This document shows, in pieces, positions 1-6,677 of a stretch of DNA of 10,323 bases (position 1 is its first letter; the number at the start of each line of letters is the position of its first letter). The notes under the pieces were generated by a model that had not been told where the DNA came from, did not search any database, and worked only from the letters and a program-made list of their open reading frames with translations. Source of the stretch: Candidatus Zixiibacteriota bacterium (GTDB taxonomy: Bacteria; Zixibacteria; MSB-5A5; GN15; FEB-12); contig JACZYS010000075.1 of assembly GCA_022570975.1 (NCBI GenBank), forward strand, positions 1 through 10,323. The letters are read 5' to 3'. Position numbers and translations under genes: made by a program.

Positions 1-1629
1 GAGGTTGCTAATAGCGGCAGCTATTGCTTCTCTTTCTCTTGAGCGAGTAACAATTTCACCGGTCATAAAAGTTATCTTTTTAGCTTCGGTAATGGCTTTT
101 GCTATTTCTTTAATATTTTCCACCGAAACTTTGCATTTGTCAGCAGCTTGAGCAAGGTTTGATGAACTTATTTTATCTTTAAGGGTCTTAGTTTTTGAAT
201 TTTCGACTAAATTCTCTTCTTGAGCGGCCAGACAGATGGCGTTCATAACTGTTTCATCCTGTCCGGCTTCATAAACGATTTCCAAATCGGCAACATCTGC
301 AGTTTTCACCGCATACGGATTGATTGAGAAAACTTTTGCCTCGCCAAAATTCTTTGCTTTCCGAATTCTCAGGTATTCATTGTGATGCTCCCGAATCAGG
401 TCCGACCCAAAAACAATGATCAGATCAGAATCATCAATATCAGAAATAGAGAACGGCTGAGATGCCAGCTTGTCGAAAATATTGTTTGCTTCTTTGGGAA
501 GCATCCGGTAGTCAAAACGTGAATCAATATTGTTAGATTTTAATATTGTCCTAAAAAATTTCGAAAAACTGTATAGTGAGGCGTTATCCAAATGCGGTGA
601 TGCCAGTCCGGAAATACAGACCGAGCCCTTTTTATCCTTAATATCCATGAAGCGATTTTTGACAACTTTAATAGCTTCATCCCAGCTGACTTCGACCTGC
701 TTGCCGTCTTTTTTTACCAGCGGTTTTTGTAGTCTGTCCGGTGACTTAATCGCCTGATAACCATAACGGGTGATATCAGAAATCCAGCCATCATCAATAT
801 CATCGTTGCACCTTGAGGTGACTCTGAAAATATGATTTTTGTGGTCTTCTCTGGTAAATTTTATATTTGTGCCGGAGCTTGAGAAATTACAGATTGAGTC
901 CGTGGTTTTTGTCAGCCATACTCTTATTTTGTAACGCCAATCAGAGTTGGTCAGAGCACCGACCGGGCATATTTCAACTAAGTTGCCAGAGAAGGGATTG
1001 TCCACCTCTTCTCCGGGGGCAGCATTAATTTCGGAAATATTGCCTCTTTCATAGCAGCCCAAATCATATTCGCCAAAGGCTTCTTTGTTGGCACGGACGC
1101 ACTTAAAGCAAAGGATACATCGGTTACGGTTAAGAACAATTTCCGGGCCAATCCTATGGTCGTCAAAAGTAGAGTTTGATCCTTCTTCTAAGAACCTGCT
1201 TTTTCTGAAAACCGAGCGGGTGTCGTCATAGCCATGGGCAAAGGTTAGATCCTGAAGGTCACACTCACCTCCTTTGTCACAGGTGGGACAATCAAGGGGG
1301 TGGTCTATGAGAGTAAATTCTATAACCGCTTTTCGGCCCTGTTTTACCTGATCTGATTCGGTATGGACAACCATACCGTCCATAGCTTCGGTTGAACAGG
1401 AGACCTGCAGCTTGGGCATTTTTTCAATTTCCACATAGCATATTCTGCAAGCCCCGACTGATTTAAGTTTTGAATGCCAGCAGAAAGTAGGAACGTTAAT
1501 GTTACCCATAATGGCTGCTTCAAGAACAGTGGCCCCCTTGGGAACAGTAACAGCAAGTCCGTTTATTGTTAACGATATCATCGGCACAACCTGAGTTTCC
1601 GGAGCTTTGTCTTTTATTTCTTGTGTCAT
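1..1629 (-). CDS. nuoG: NADH-quinone oxidoreductase subunit G (NuoG), N-terminal 543 residues, cut by window edge
   Basis: NuoG is the large iron-sulfur subunit of the complex I peripheral arm and passes electrons from the NADH module towards NuoB. The frame is open from the ATG at 1629 to base 1 without a stop, so only the 3' end is missing. Residues about 15-95 form the ferredoxin-like 2Fe-2S domain (Cys50, 61, 64, 78). Next comes the His-Cys3 4Fe-4S site (His110, Cys114, 117, 123), then a 4Fe-4S site (Cys171, 174, 177 and Cys221 in ICPVGAL). From about residue 240 the molybdopterin-oxidoreductase-like region begins. Its N7-type motif is broken: only Cys247 remains, and the other three positions read Ser250, Thr254 and Ser284. 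The start lies 13 bp after the nuoF stop. The Shine-Dalgarno is weak (AAGATAAAG), suggesting coupling to nuoF. Membrane subunit genes (nuoH onward) would be expected further left. Confidence 0.96.
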   Translation of the reverse strand, partial: MTQEIKDKAPETQVVPMISLTINGLAVTVPKGATVLEAAIMGNINVPTFCWHSKLKSVGACRICYVEIEKMPKLQVSCSTEAMDGMVVHTESDQVKQGRKAVIEFTLIDHPLDCPTCDKGGECDLQDLTFAHGYDDTRSVFRKSRFLEEGSNSTFDDHRIGPEIVLNRNRCILCFKCVRANKEAFGEYDLGCYERGNISEINAAPGEEVDNPFSGNLVEICPVGALTNSDWRYKIRVWLTKTTDSICNFSSSGTNIKFTREDHKNHIFRVTSRCNDDIDDGWISDITRYGYQAIKSPDRLQKPLVKKDGKQVEVSWDEAIKVVKNRFMDIKDKKGSVCISGLASPHLDNASLYSFSKFFRTILKSNNIDSRFDYRMLPKEANNIFDKLASQPFSISDIDDSDLIIVFGSDLIREHHNEYLRIRKAKNFGEAKVFSINPYAVKTADVADLEIVYEAGQDETVMNAICLAAQEENLVENSKTKTLKDKISSSNLAQAADKCKVSVENIKEIAKAITEAKKITFMTGEIVTRSREREAIAAAISNL

Positions 1630-1642
1630 TTAACTTTATCTT

Positions 1643-2977
1643 TTACCTAAAAGCAAAATCGTTTTTATATTTTGTTTTTCCGTTATCTATCGCATACTGC
1701 CATTCATCACGCCAGTGCTTGATAGCTGACTGAATAGGCATAACAGCGGCATCACCCAAAGGGCAAATTGTCCGGCCCAAAATATTGGCGCAGACATCTT
1801 CAATTTTCTCAACATCTCCCGGCTCTCCCTGACCCTGCATAATTTTTAAGACCATCTTCTCAAGCCATCCTGTTCCTTCACGGCAGGGAGTACATTTTCC
1901 GCATGATTCATGACGGAAAAAATGTATCAACTTATAAATAACCCAAATAATACAAGTCTCCTCATGGAAAACTATCACCGCTCCGGAACCGAGCATTGAG
2001 CCGACTGCTGCCATTGATTCATAATCTAAAGGAGTATCAACCATATCGGGAGTCAAAAAGGGAGTCGATGCTCCTCCCGGGATTACACCTTTAAGTTTTT
2101 TGTCGTCCAAAATTCCAGCGCCATATTCCGGGTCATATATGAAATCTTTTAACGAGAAGCCTAACTCAATTTCGTAATTACCGGGTCTCTTGACATGACC
2201 GGAGAGCGAAACCAGTTTTGAGCCGGCAGATTTTTCGGTTCCAAAAGTCTTATACCATTGAGGGCCTTTATTTATGATGTGAACCACGGCAGCCAGAGAC
2301 TCAACATTGTTTACAATTGTCGGGCAGGCATAAAGCCCTTCCACAGCTGGAAATGGCGGACGGATTCTGGACATGGCCCGCTCACCCTCAAGCGAATTTA
2401 GGAGAGCTGTTTCTTCACCGCAGATATAAGCACCGCCTCCGGTGTGAACAATACATTCAAGGTCATACCCTGAGCCATAAATGTTTTTTCCTAAGTGGCC
2501 CCTGGCATAAGCATCTTCCACTGCCTTTTCCACAATATCAATGGCATGGTTAAACTCACCTCTGATGTACAAAAACATGGTGTGGCATTTGATGGCAAAA
2601 GAACCAATAGCCATTCCCTCAATTACTTGATGAGGGTCACGTTCTAAGAGGACTCGGTCTTTGCAGGTACCCGGCTCTGATTCATCGGCATTGCAGCAGA
2701 GGTAGCGTGGTTTGGGAGAATCTTTGGGAACAAAGCCCCATTTCATTCCGGTTGGGAAGCCGGCTCCGCCTCTTCCTCTTAACCCGGACTGCTTTACGGT
2801 GTCAATTACGGCGTTTGAATCCATGCTGCTTAAGACTTTTTTCCAGCCTTTGTATCCGCCCCGGCTTTCATATGTCTTGAGCTCAATCTGTTTTGGGTCT
2901 TCCACATAATTAAAGAGATGCAGCTTATCGCTTTTGGCTACTGCTTCTGCATTTGTTATAACCGGTGAATAAAACAT
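1643..2977 (-). CDS. nuoF: NADH-quinone oxidoreductase subunit F (NuoF), NADH/FMN-binding
   Basis: This is the 444-residue flavoprotein subunit (51-kDa type). It oxidises NADH at FMN on the cytoplasmic tip of complex I and hands electrons to cluster N3. The glycine-rich nucleotide loop GLRGRGGAGFPTG is at about 65-77, followed by CNADESEPGTCKDR around 95-108. The second signature, GGGAYICGEETAL, is at about 180-192. The C-terminal ESCGKCTPCREGTGW supplies Cys359, 362 and 365, and Cys405 in TICPLGDAA completes the N3 4Fe-4S site. Length is usual for the family. The ATG overlaps the nuoE stop by one base (TAATG), and only a weak AAAGAA precedes it, so translation is probably coupled to nuoE. 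No missing key residue was seen. Confidence 0.97.
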   Translation of the reverse strand: MFYSPVITNAEAVAKSDKLHLFNYVEDPKQIELKTYESRGGYKGWKKVLSSMDSNAVIDTVKQSGLRGRGGAGFPTGMKWGFVPKDSPKPRYLCCNADESEPGTCKDRVLLERDPHQVIEGMAIGSFAIKCHTMFLYIRGEFNHAIDIVEKAVEDAYARGHLGKNIYGSGYDLECIVHTGGGAYICGEETALLNSLEGERAMSRIRPPFPAVEGLYACPTIVNNVESLAAVVHIINKGPQWYKTFGTEKSAGSKLVSLSGHVKRPGNYEIELGFSLKDFIYDPEYGAGILDDKKLKGVIPGGASTPFLTPDMVDTPLDYESMAAVGSMLGSGAVIVFHEETCIIWVIYKLIHFFRHESCGKCTPCREGTGWLEKMVLKIMQGQGEPGDVEKIEDVCANILGRTICPLGDAAVMPIQSAIKHWRDEWQYAIDNGKTKYKNDFAFR

Positions 2978-3453
2978 TATTCTTTAGCTTTCAATTCATC
3001 AATAAGGTTACTCAATTTTTTACTGTCCAGATTTTCATAATAATCCTGATTTATCTGCAGCATTGGTGCCGTTGCGCAGGAAGCAAGACATTCTACCGAG
3101 TGAAGAGTAAAAAGCCCGTCCTTGGTTGTTTCTCCCTTTTTTATCCCCAGTTTTTCTTCAAGAAATTTTATCATGGAATCCGCTCCCACCAAGGCACAGG
3201 AAATATTATGACAGACCATAATATAATATTTCCCAACCGGTTTCTTGGGAAACAGCGTATAAAAAGTTGCTGCCTCGGCAACTTCAATATAAGGAATATT
3301 AATAATTTCAGATATCTCCCGATAGAGGTCATTGTTTAAATGACCAACCTGCCGGCAGGCTATGGTCAGAGCCGGAAGAACGGCAGATTTCCTATGCGGA
3401 TACCTGGCCGCTTTTTCTTTTATTTGACTTACCGATTCATAGGTGAGAATCAT
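2977..3453 (-). CDS. nuoE: NADH-quinone oxidoreductase subunit E (NuoE), 2Fe-2S subunit
   Basis: This is the 158-residue thioredoxin-fold 2Fe-2S (24-kDa type) subunit that pairs with NuoF and carries cluster N1a. The ligands are visible as VCHNISC (Cys81, Cys86) and VECLASC (Cys122, Cys126), the family pattern C-x4-C then C-x3-C. The conserved helix EVAEAATFYTLF at about 57-68 precedes the cluster domain. A strong Shine-Dalgarno (AGGAGAAG) lies about 7 nt before the ATG. That ATG overlaps the nuoD stop in an ATGA arrangement. Length is normal. Confidence 0.97.
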   Translation of the reverse strand: MILTYESVSQIKEKAARYPHRKSAVLPALTIACRQVGHLNNDLYREISEIINIPYIEVAEAATFYTLFPKKPVGKYYIMVCHNISCALVGADSMIKFLEEKLGIKKGETTKDGLFTLHSVECLASCATAPMLQINQDYYENLDSKKLSNLIDELKAKE

Positions 3454-4634
3454 CTGTCAACTTCTCCTAAAACAATATCGATTGAGCCGATAGCACAAAC
3501 CACGTCGGAGACCAAAGAGCCTTCCACAAGTTTGCTCAAGGATTGCAAGTTTAAGAACGACGGCGGTCTTACTCTTACCCGGTTGGGCTTGTTGGTGCCG
3601 TCCGATGAGATATAAAAGCCAATTTCACCTTTTGGAGATTCAATGGCCTGATATACGGCACCAAACGGAGACTTAAAGCCCTCGGTGATTATTTTGAAAT
3701 GGAAAATCATAGCTTCCATTTTGTAGAGAACATCTTCTTTTGGAGGAAGCACCACTCCCGGAACATGAGCCCTATACGGACCTTCCGGCATGCCGTCAAT
3801 TCCCTGTTGAATTATCGAAAGAGACTGCTTCATCTCTTCTACTCTCAATAAGTAGCGGTCATAAGCATCACCATTTTTGCCAATTGGAATTTCAAAATCA
3901 AAATTTTCGTATCCGCTATACGGGTTTGCTTTTCTTAAATCATGGCGGATACCGCAGCCCCTGAGCATGGGACCGGAAAGAGAAAGGTTTATAGCATCTT
4001 CGGCGGATATGACGGCAACTCCTCTTGTCCGGTTAATAAAAATCTGATTGCTATTTAAAAGAGTTTCGTACTCTTTAATTTTTTCAGGAAGTAATTTTAA
4101 AACATGTCTGACTTTCTTATCAAAATCAGCCGGTAAGTCTTTTGCCAGCCCGCCAATCCTGATATAACTGGTCATCATCCTCTGACCACCGCAGGCTTCA
4201 TATATATCAACGATACTCTCTCTTTCACGGAGAGCATAAAGCAGCATGGACATGGCTCCCAAATCCAGAGCGTGGGTGCCCAGCCAAAACAAATGGGAGT
4301 TTAAACGTGTTAGTTCGGCCAATATTACTCTTGCCCATTTGACTTTTTCCGGAACTTCAATATCCATTAATTTTTCAACAGTCAATGAAAAGCCAAGGTT
4401 ATTTGACATTGGGGCGAGATAATCCATGCGGTCTGTACAGGGGATAGCTTTGTAATAAAGCTTATCCTCCATCGTCTTTTCTATACCGGTGTGGAGATAC
4501 CCAATTTCCGGGATTGCTTTGACAACTCTTTCTCCATCTAACTTTAAAATTACTCTCAGCACTCCGTGGGTGGATGGGTGCTGGGGCCCCATATTTAATA
4601 TAAATTCTTTTTCTACTTGAGTCGCCGTTGTCAT
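3450..4634 (-). CDS. nuoD: NADH-quinone oxidoreductase subunit D (NuoD), 49-kDa type
   Basis: NuoD (394 residues) forms, with NuoB, the quinone head-group pocket at the junction of the peripheral and membrane arms. It descends from the large subunit of NiFe hydrogenases. The loop GPQHPSTHG carries His19 and His23, and Tyr72 lies in MDYLAPMSNN. The 49-residue spacing between His23 and Tyr72 matches the quinone-site His/Tyr spacing known from Thermus Nqo4. The C-terminus carries the typical RVRPPSFLNLQ and GSIDIVLGEVDR stretches. NuoD is a separate gene, not a NuoCD fusion. A strong GAGGTGAT ribosome site precedes the ATG, which overlaps the nuoC stop by 4 bp. Confidence 0.98.
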   Translation of the reverse strand: MTTATQVEKEFILNMGPQHPSTHGVLRVILKLDGERVVKAIPEIGYLHTGIEKTMEDKLYYKAIPCTDRMDYLAPMSNNLGFSLTVEKLMDIEVPEKVKWARVILAELTRLNSHLFWLGTHALDLGAMSMLLYALRERESIVDIYEACGGQRMMTSYIRIGGLAKDLPADFDKKVRHVLKLLPEKIKEYETLLNSNQIFINRTRGVAVISAEDAINLSLSGPMLRGCGIRHDLRKANPYSGYENFDFEIPIGKNGDAYDRYLLRVEEMKQSLSIIQQGIDGMPEGPYRAHVPGVVLPPKEDVLYKMEAMIFHFKIITEGFKSPFGAVYQAIESPKGEIGFYISSDGTNKPNRVRVRPPSFLNLQSLSKLVEGSLVSDVVCAIGSIDIVLGEVDR

Positions 4635-5167
4635 TTTATCACCTCAGGAGGGTCATCTTTATTCCAGGTAAAAACCGGTTGCTCCCAGGTCAGCGGATAA
4701 TCTCTGCGGAGTGGGTGACCTTCTAAGTCGTCGGGAGTAAGAATCTTCCTTAAATCCGGATGACCTTTGAACTTTATTCCCATCAGGTCAAAAATTTCTC
4801 TTTCCATCCAGTCGGCAGAAGCAAAATAGTTGGTAATGCTGTCAATTTCCGGATTTTCGGCAGGGAGTCTTGCTTTTAAAAAGAATCTTATCTTGTTTTT
4901 GAGGGAATAAAAATTATAAACGACTTCAAATCGTCCTTTTTTTTCTTCTTCATGATCAAACCAATCAACTGAGGTCATATCAGAAAGATATTTTATGTCA
5001 AGCTCGTAGTTATTTAGAAAGCCCTTACAGAATAGAGTTATGTCATTAGGTTTGATGAAAAAACTCCAGTCACCGCGGAATTTATCTCTGGAGATTATAC
5101 TTCCGGAGAATTTATCTTCCAGGAAGTCTAATATTTTTTCTTCTATTTCATTTAAATTATGTTCCAA
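4631..5167 (-). CDS. nuoC: NADH-quinone oxidoreductase subunit C (NuoC), 30-kDa type, TTG start
   Basis: NuoC (178 residues) is a cofactor-free structural subunit of the peripheral arm that packs on NuoD. The family signature is complete: EREIFDLMGIKFKGHPDLRK at about 132-151, then GHPLRRDYPL near residues 150-160. The start is TTG. An in-frame TGA lies two codons upstream of it, and the first in-frame ATG is at residue 64, inside the conserved domain, so no ATG start is possible. No clear Shine-Dalgarno is visible; GGGCG is about 15 nt or more away. The nuoB stop lies 26 bp upstream. The gene ends in an ATGA overlap with nuoD. Confidence 0.96.
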   Translation of the reverse strand: MEHNLNEIEEKILDFLEDKFSGSIISRDKFRGDWSFFIKPNDITLFCKGFLNNYELDIKYLSDMTSVDWFDHEEEKKGRFEVVYNFYSLKNKIRFFLKARLPAENPEIDSITNYFASADWMEREIFDLMGIKFKGHPDLRKILTPDDLEGHPLRRDYPLTWEQPVFTWNKDDPPEVIK

Positions 5168-5193
5168 AATTCACAAAGTCGCCCAAAAAATAA

Positions 5194-5697
5194 TCAGACT
5201 AATTTGCGGCCCCATTCTTCATGTTTATCTTTTAGTGACTCTTTTTCAACTTTCTCATGCAGTTTAAGTATGCCGTCCATTAACTGTTCCGGTCTGGGAG
5301 GGCATCCGGGGATATAAATATCAACCGGAATAATTCTGTCAACACCCTGAAGGATAGCATAGTTATTAAAGATACCTCCGCAGGAAGCGCAGGCACCCAT
5401 AGAAATCACCCACTTAGGGTTGGGCATCTGCTCATATAATGTTTTTACCACCGGAGCCATTTTCATGGAGACTCTGCCGGCAACAATCATTAAGTCGGCC
5501 TGTCTTGGTGAAGGGCGGACTACTTCCATCCCATATCTGGCAATATCAAAATGCGAAGCAAAGGTAGATATCATTTCAATGGCACAGCAAGCCAACCCAA
5601 ACCCAAGCGGCCACATGGAACGTCTTCGCGACCAGTTTACCATTTTATCTAAAGTGGTTAAAATTATTGAATCGGGAATTTTCTCTTCTAGTCCCAT
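5194..5697 (-). CDS. nuoB: NADH-quinone oxidoreductase subunit B (NuoB), cluster N2 subunit
   Basis: NuoB (167 residues, PSST type) carries the terminal 4Fe-4S cluster N2, which reduces quinone. All four ligands are visible: the tandem Cys37-Cys38 in FGLACCAIEM, Cys103 in GACASCGG, and Cys132 in IPGCPPRPEQL. Spacings of 65 and 29 residues equal those of Thermus Nqo6. The ATG at 5697 overlaps the end of nuoA by 10 bp, with AAGGGG about 9 nt before it as ribosome site. Length is normal for a cytoplasmic NuoB without a long extension. Confidence 0.98.
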   Translation of the reverse strand: MGLEEKIPDSIILTTLDKMVNWSRRRSMWPLGFGLACCAIEMISTFASHFDIARYGMEVVRPSPRQADLMIVAGRVSMKMAPVVKTLYEQMPNPKWVISMGACASCGGIFNNYAILQGVDRIIPVDIYIPGCPPRPEQLMDGILKLHEKVEKESLKDKHEEWGRKLV

Positions 5698-6044
5698 TCG
5701 AGGGCGCCCCTTTTGAGAATGTAAAAATATCCGACTAAGAGAATAACAACAAAAACTACCATTTCAATAAAGCCAAACATTCCTAACCTGTCAGAAATCA
5801 CGGCCCAGGGAAAAAGAAAAATTACTTCTATATCAAAAAGGATAAATAAAATAGCGACCATGTAAAATTTTACCGGAACGGGCTCTTTTGTGTTCCCAAC
5901 CGGCTCCACACCGCATTCATAAGGCTCATCTTTTTTCCCCAGTTTGGTTCTTTTTCCTATGAAAACCGACAGACCGGACATGATAAGTGCTATCACAACA
6001 GCGAGCACAAAAAGGAATAAAATCGGGAAAAACACTTCAAACAT
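5688..6044 (-). CDS. nuoA: NADH-quinone oxidoreductase subunit A (NuoA)
   Basis: NuoA (118 residues) is a small inner-membrane subunit with three membrane helices, at about 4-30, 58-80 and 86-108. The conserved loop EPYECGVEPVG after helix 1 is the ND3-type loop near the quinone cavity. FDIEVIFLFPW in helix 2 contains the family's buried acidic residues. It is the first gene of the operon. The reading frame also allows a TTG two codons earlier (6050). The ATG at 6044 is preferred because GAAAGAA ends 9 nt upstream of it, whereas the TTG would leave only about 3 nt. Confidence 0.96.
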   Translation of the reverse strand: MFEVFFPILFLFVLAVVIALIMSGLSVFIGKRTKLGKKDEPYECGVEPVGNTKEPVPVKFYMVAILFILFDIEVIFLFPWAVISDRLGMFGFIEMVVFVVILLVGYFYILKRGALEWD

Positions 6045-6053
6045 TTGCAAAAA

Positions 6054-6060
6054 TTCTTTC
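6054..6060 (-). promoter_or_regulatory. Ribosome binding site of nuoA (GAAAGAA)
   Basis: This is a purine-rich GAAAGAA, a moderate Shine-Dalgarno match, 9 nt before the ATG at 6044. Its spacing argues for this ATG over the upstream TTG at 6050. Confidence 0.45.
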
Positions 6061-6079
6061 TTTATAAACTTCTCGTCAG

Positions 6080-6106
6080 AGTATAGACTTGACTCATATT
6101 TGTCAA
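6080..6106 (-). promoter_or_regulatory. Candidate sigma-70-type promoter of the nuo operon
   Basis: On the minus strand a perfect TTGACA (-35, bases 6106-6101) is followed by TATACT (-10, bases 6085-6080; five of six match TATAAT). The spacer is 15 bp, shorter than the usual 16-18, which may make the promoter depend on a regulator. The predicted start near 6073 would give a leader of about 30 nt before the nuoA ATG. AT-rich DNA lies directly upstream. Confidence 0.6.
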
Positions 6107-6108
6107 GT
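6087..6108. promoter_or_regulatory. Operator-like perfect inverted repeat in the nuo promoter
   Basis: ACTTGAC (6087-6093) and GTCAAGT (6102-6108) are perfect 7-bp inverted arms separated by 8 bp. The element covers the -35 hexamer and most of the spacer, ending next to the -10. This is the layout of a dimeric-regulator binding site; a bound repressor would occlude RNA polymerase. It does not match the FNR, CRP or Rex consensus as I know them. The regulator is unknown. Confidence 0.5.
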
Positions 6109-6116
6109 TTTATTGG

Positions 6117-6133
6117 TTATATATAGTATATAA
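6117..6133. repeat. AT-rich inverted repeat upstream of the nuo promoter
   Basis: TTATATA-TAG-TATATAA is a perfect 7-bp inverted repeat made only of A/T apart from its central G. It sits about 10 bp upstream of the -35. It could act as an UP-like or easily melted element, or contain a second -10. The rest of the gap to 6268 holds a TTGATCAA palindrome (6171-6178), a 10-bp direct repeat ATTGTTTAAT (6228-6237 and 6271-6280), and no gene. Confidence 0.35.
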
Positions 6134-6268
6134 TCTCAATTTCTAATGCTTCGCAAGACATGATTTGTAATTGATCAAATATATGATAAGCTATTGATTA
6201 TGAAGATTGAAAAAAACGCTTCTGTTTATTGTTTAATATTTCTGTCACAAAATTTGATTAATCTATAG

Positions 6269-6670
6269 TCATTGTTTAATGACCGTTTCAAACTCTTTGA
6301 AATGGCCGTTTTCTGTCAGGAAATAGTTAAGCTCTGAAAGTATAAATTTGCCGTATGCTTTGGACTCTCCAAAAAAAGTAAATTTCTTCTCTCCAAAATT
6401 AACCTCTACCCAGCCGCCGCCGCAAAGTTTGAAAATATCACTCTGCATTGTTAGTTCGTCCGGTTTCTTGCTCCAGAAGGAAGGGATATTTTGTTGAGAG
6501 CAAAATTGTTCAAGAAGATTGGCATGATATGGATATTCATTTATTCCCCCGAAGAGCATGCTGATTTCATCATCTGATTTAACAAGAATAAACTTCCCAA
6601 CCACTTTCCCCTTTTGATTGTCAGAACTTTTCAGTTCTTCTGAAATTAAGTCAAATATTTTTGTCCTCAA
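6269..6670 (-). CDS. Janus/Ocnus (PHPT1)-like small protein, possible phosphohistidine phosphatase relative
   Basis: This is a 133-residue soluble protein with no signal peptide. Compared from memory with human PHPT1 (Pfam Ocnus), the order of motifs agrees. GKFILVK near 25-31 has Lys26 at the place of PHPT1 Lys21. EYPYHANL has His49 at the place of the catalytic His53. GGGWVEV (84-90) matches GGGRISH, and GESKAYG (101-107) matches GYSMAYG, keeping the Ser. The two phosphate-binding arginines of PHPT1 (45 and 78) appear as Gly and Trp87, so activity or substrate may differ. The start is TTG, 7 bp after the PHP gene stop; the first ATG is only at residue 38, inside the fold. Translation is probably coupled, with no strong Shine-Dalgarno. 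The family call is inference without a profile search. Confidence 0.55.
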   Translation of the reverse strand: MRTKIFDLISEELKSSDNQKGKVVGKFILVKSDDEISMLFGGINEYPYHANLLEQFCSQQNIPSFWSKKPDELTMQSDIFKLCGGGWVEVNFGEKKFTFFGESKAYGKFILSELNYFLTENGHFKEFETVIKQ

Positions 6671-6677
6671 ATGATGC

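Larger units (their letters stand above)
1..6044 (-). other. nuo operon (nuoABCDEFG..., open at left)
   Basis: There are seven consecutive same-strand complex I genes. Spacings are A/B 10-bp overlap, B-C 26 bp, C/D 4-bp overlap, D/E 4-bp overlap, E/F 1-bp overlap and F-G 13 bp. No internal promoter or terminator was seen. The ATGA and TAATG junctions imply translational coupling, keeping subunit amounts matched. Confidence 0.92.

Noticed and set aside
530..757. Plus-strand ORF of 75 codons near the left edge.
   Set aside because: It is antisense to the clearly coding nuoG frame and has no ribosome site or family resemblance.
1..1629. Possible frameshifted or missing nuoG, since no closed long ORF is present here.
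   Set aside because: Reading the minus strand by hand gives 543 uninterrupted codons from the ATG at 1629 to base 1; the stop simply lies beyond the edge.
2965..3339. Plus-strand ORF of 124 codons.
   Set aside because: It lies wholly over nuoE, has low-complexity Phe/Ile-rich composition and no recognisable family; it is an antisense shadow.
6163..6180. FNR-like site suggested by TTGAT and ATTTG/CAAAT half-sites upstream of nuo.
   Set aside because: The spacing does not fit TTGAT-N4-ATCAA, and AT-rich DNA gives such matches by chance.
6202..6225. Run of seven T on the minus strand as a terminator after the Ocnus-like gene.
   Set aside because: The bases before it do not form a stable GC-rich hairpin, so there is no support for an intrinsic terminator.
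6228..6280. Direct repeat ATTGTTTAAT (6228-6237 and 6271-6280).
   Set aside because: It is only 10 AT-rich bases, one copy overlaps a gene end, and there is no further copy or flanking mobile element signature.
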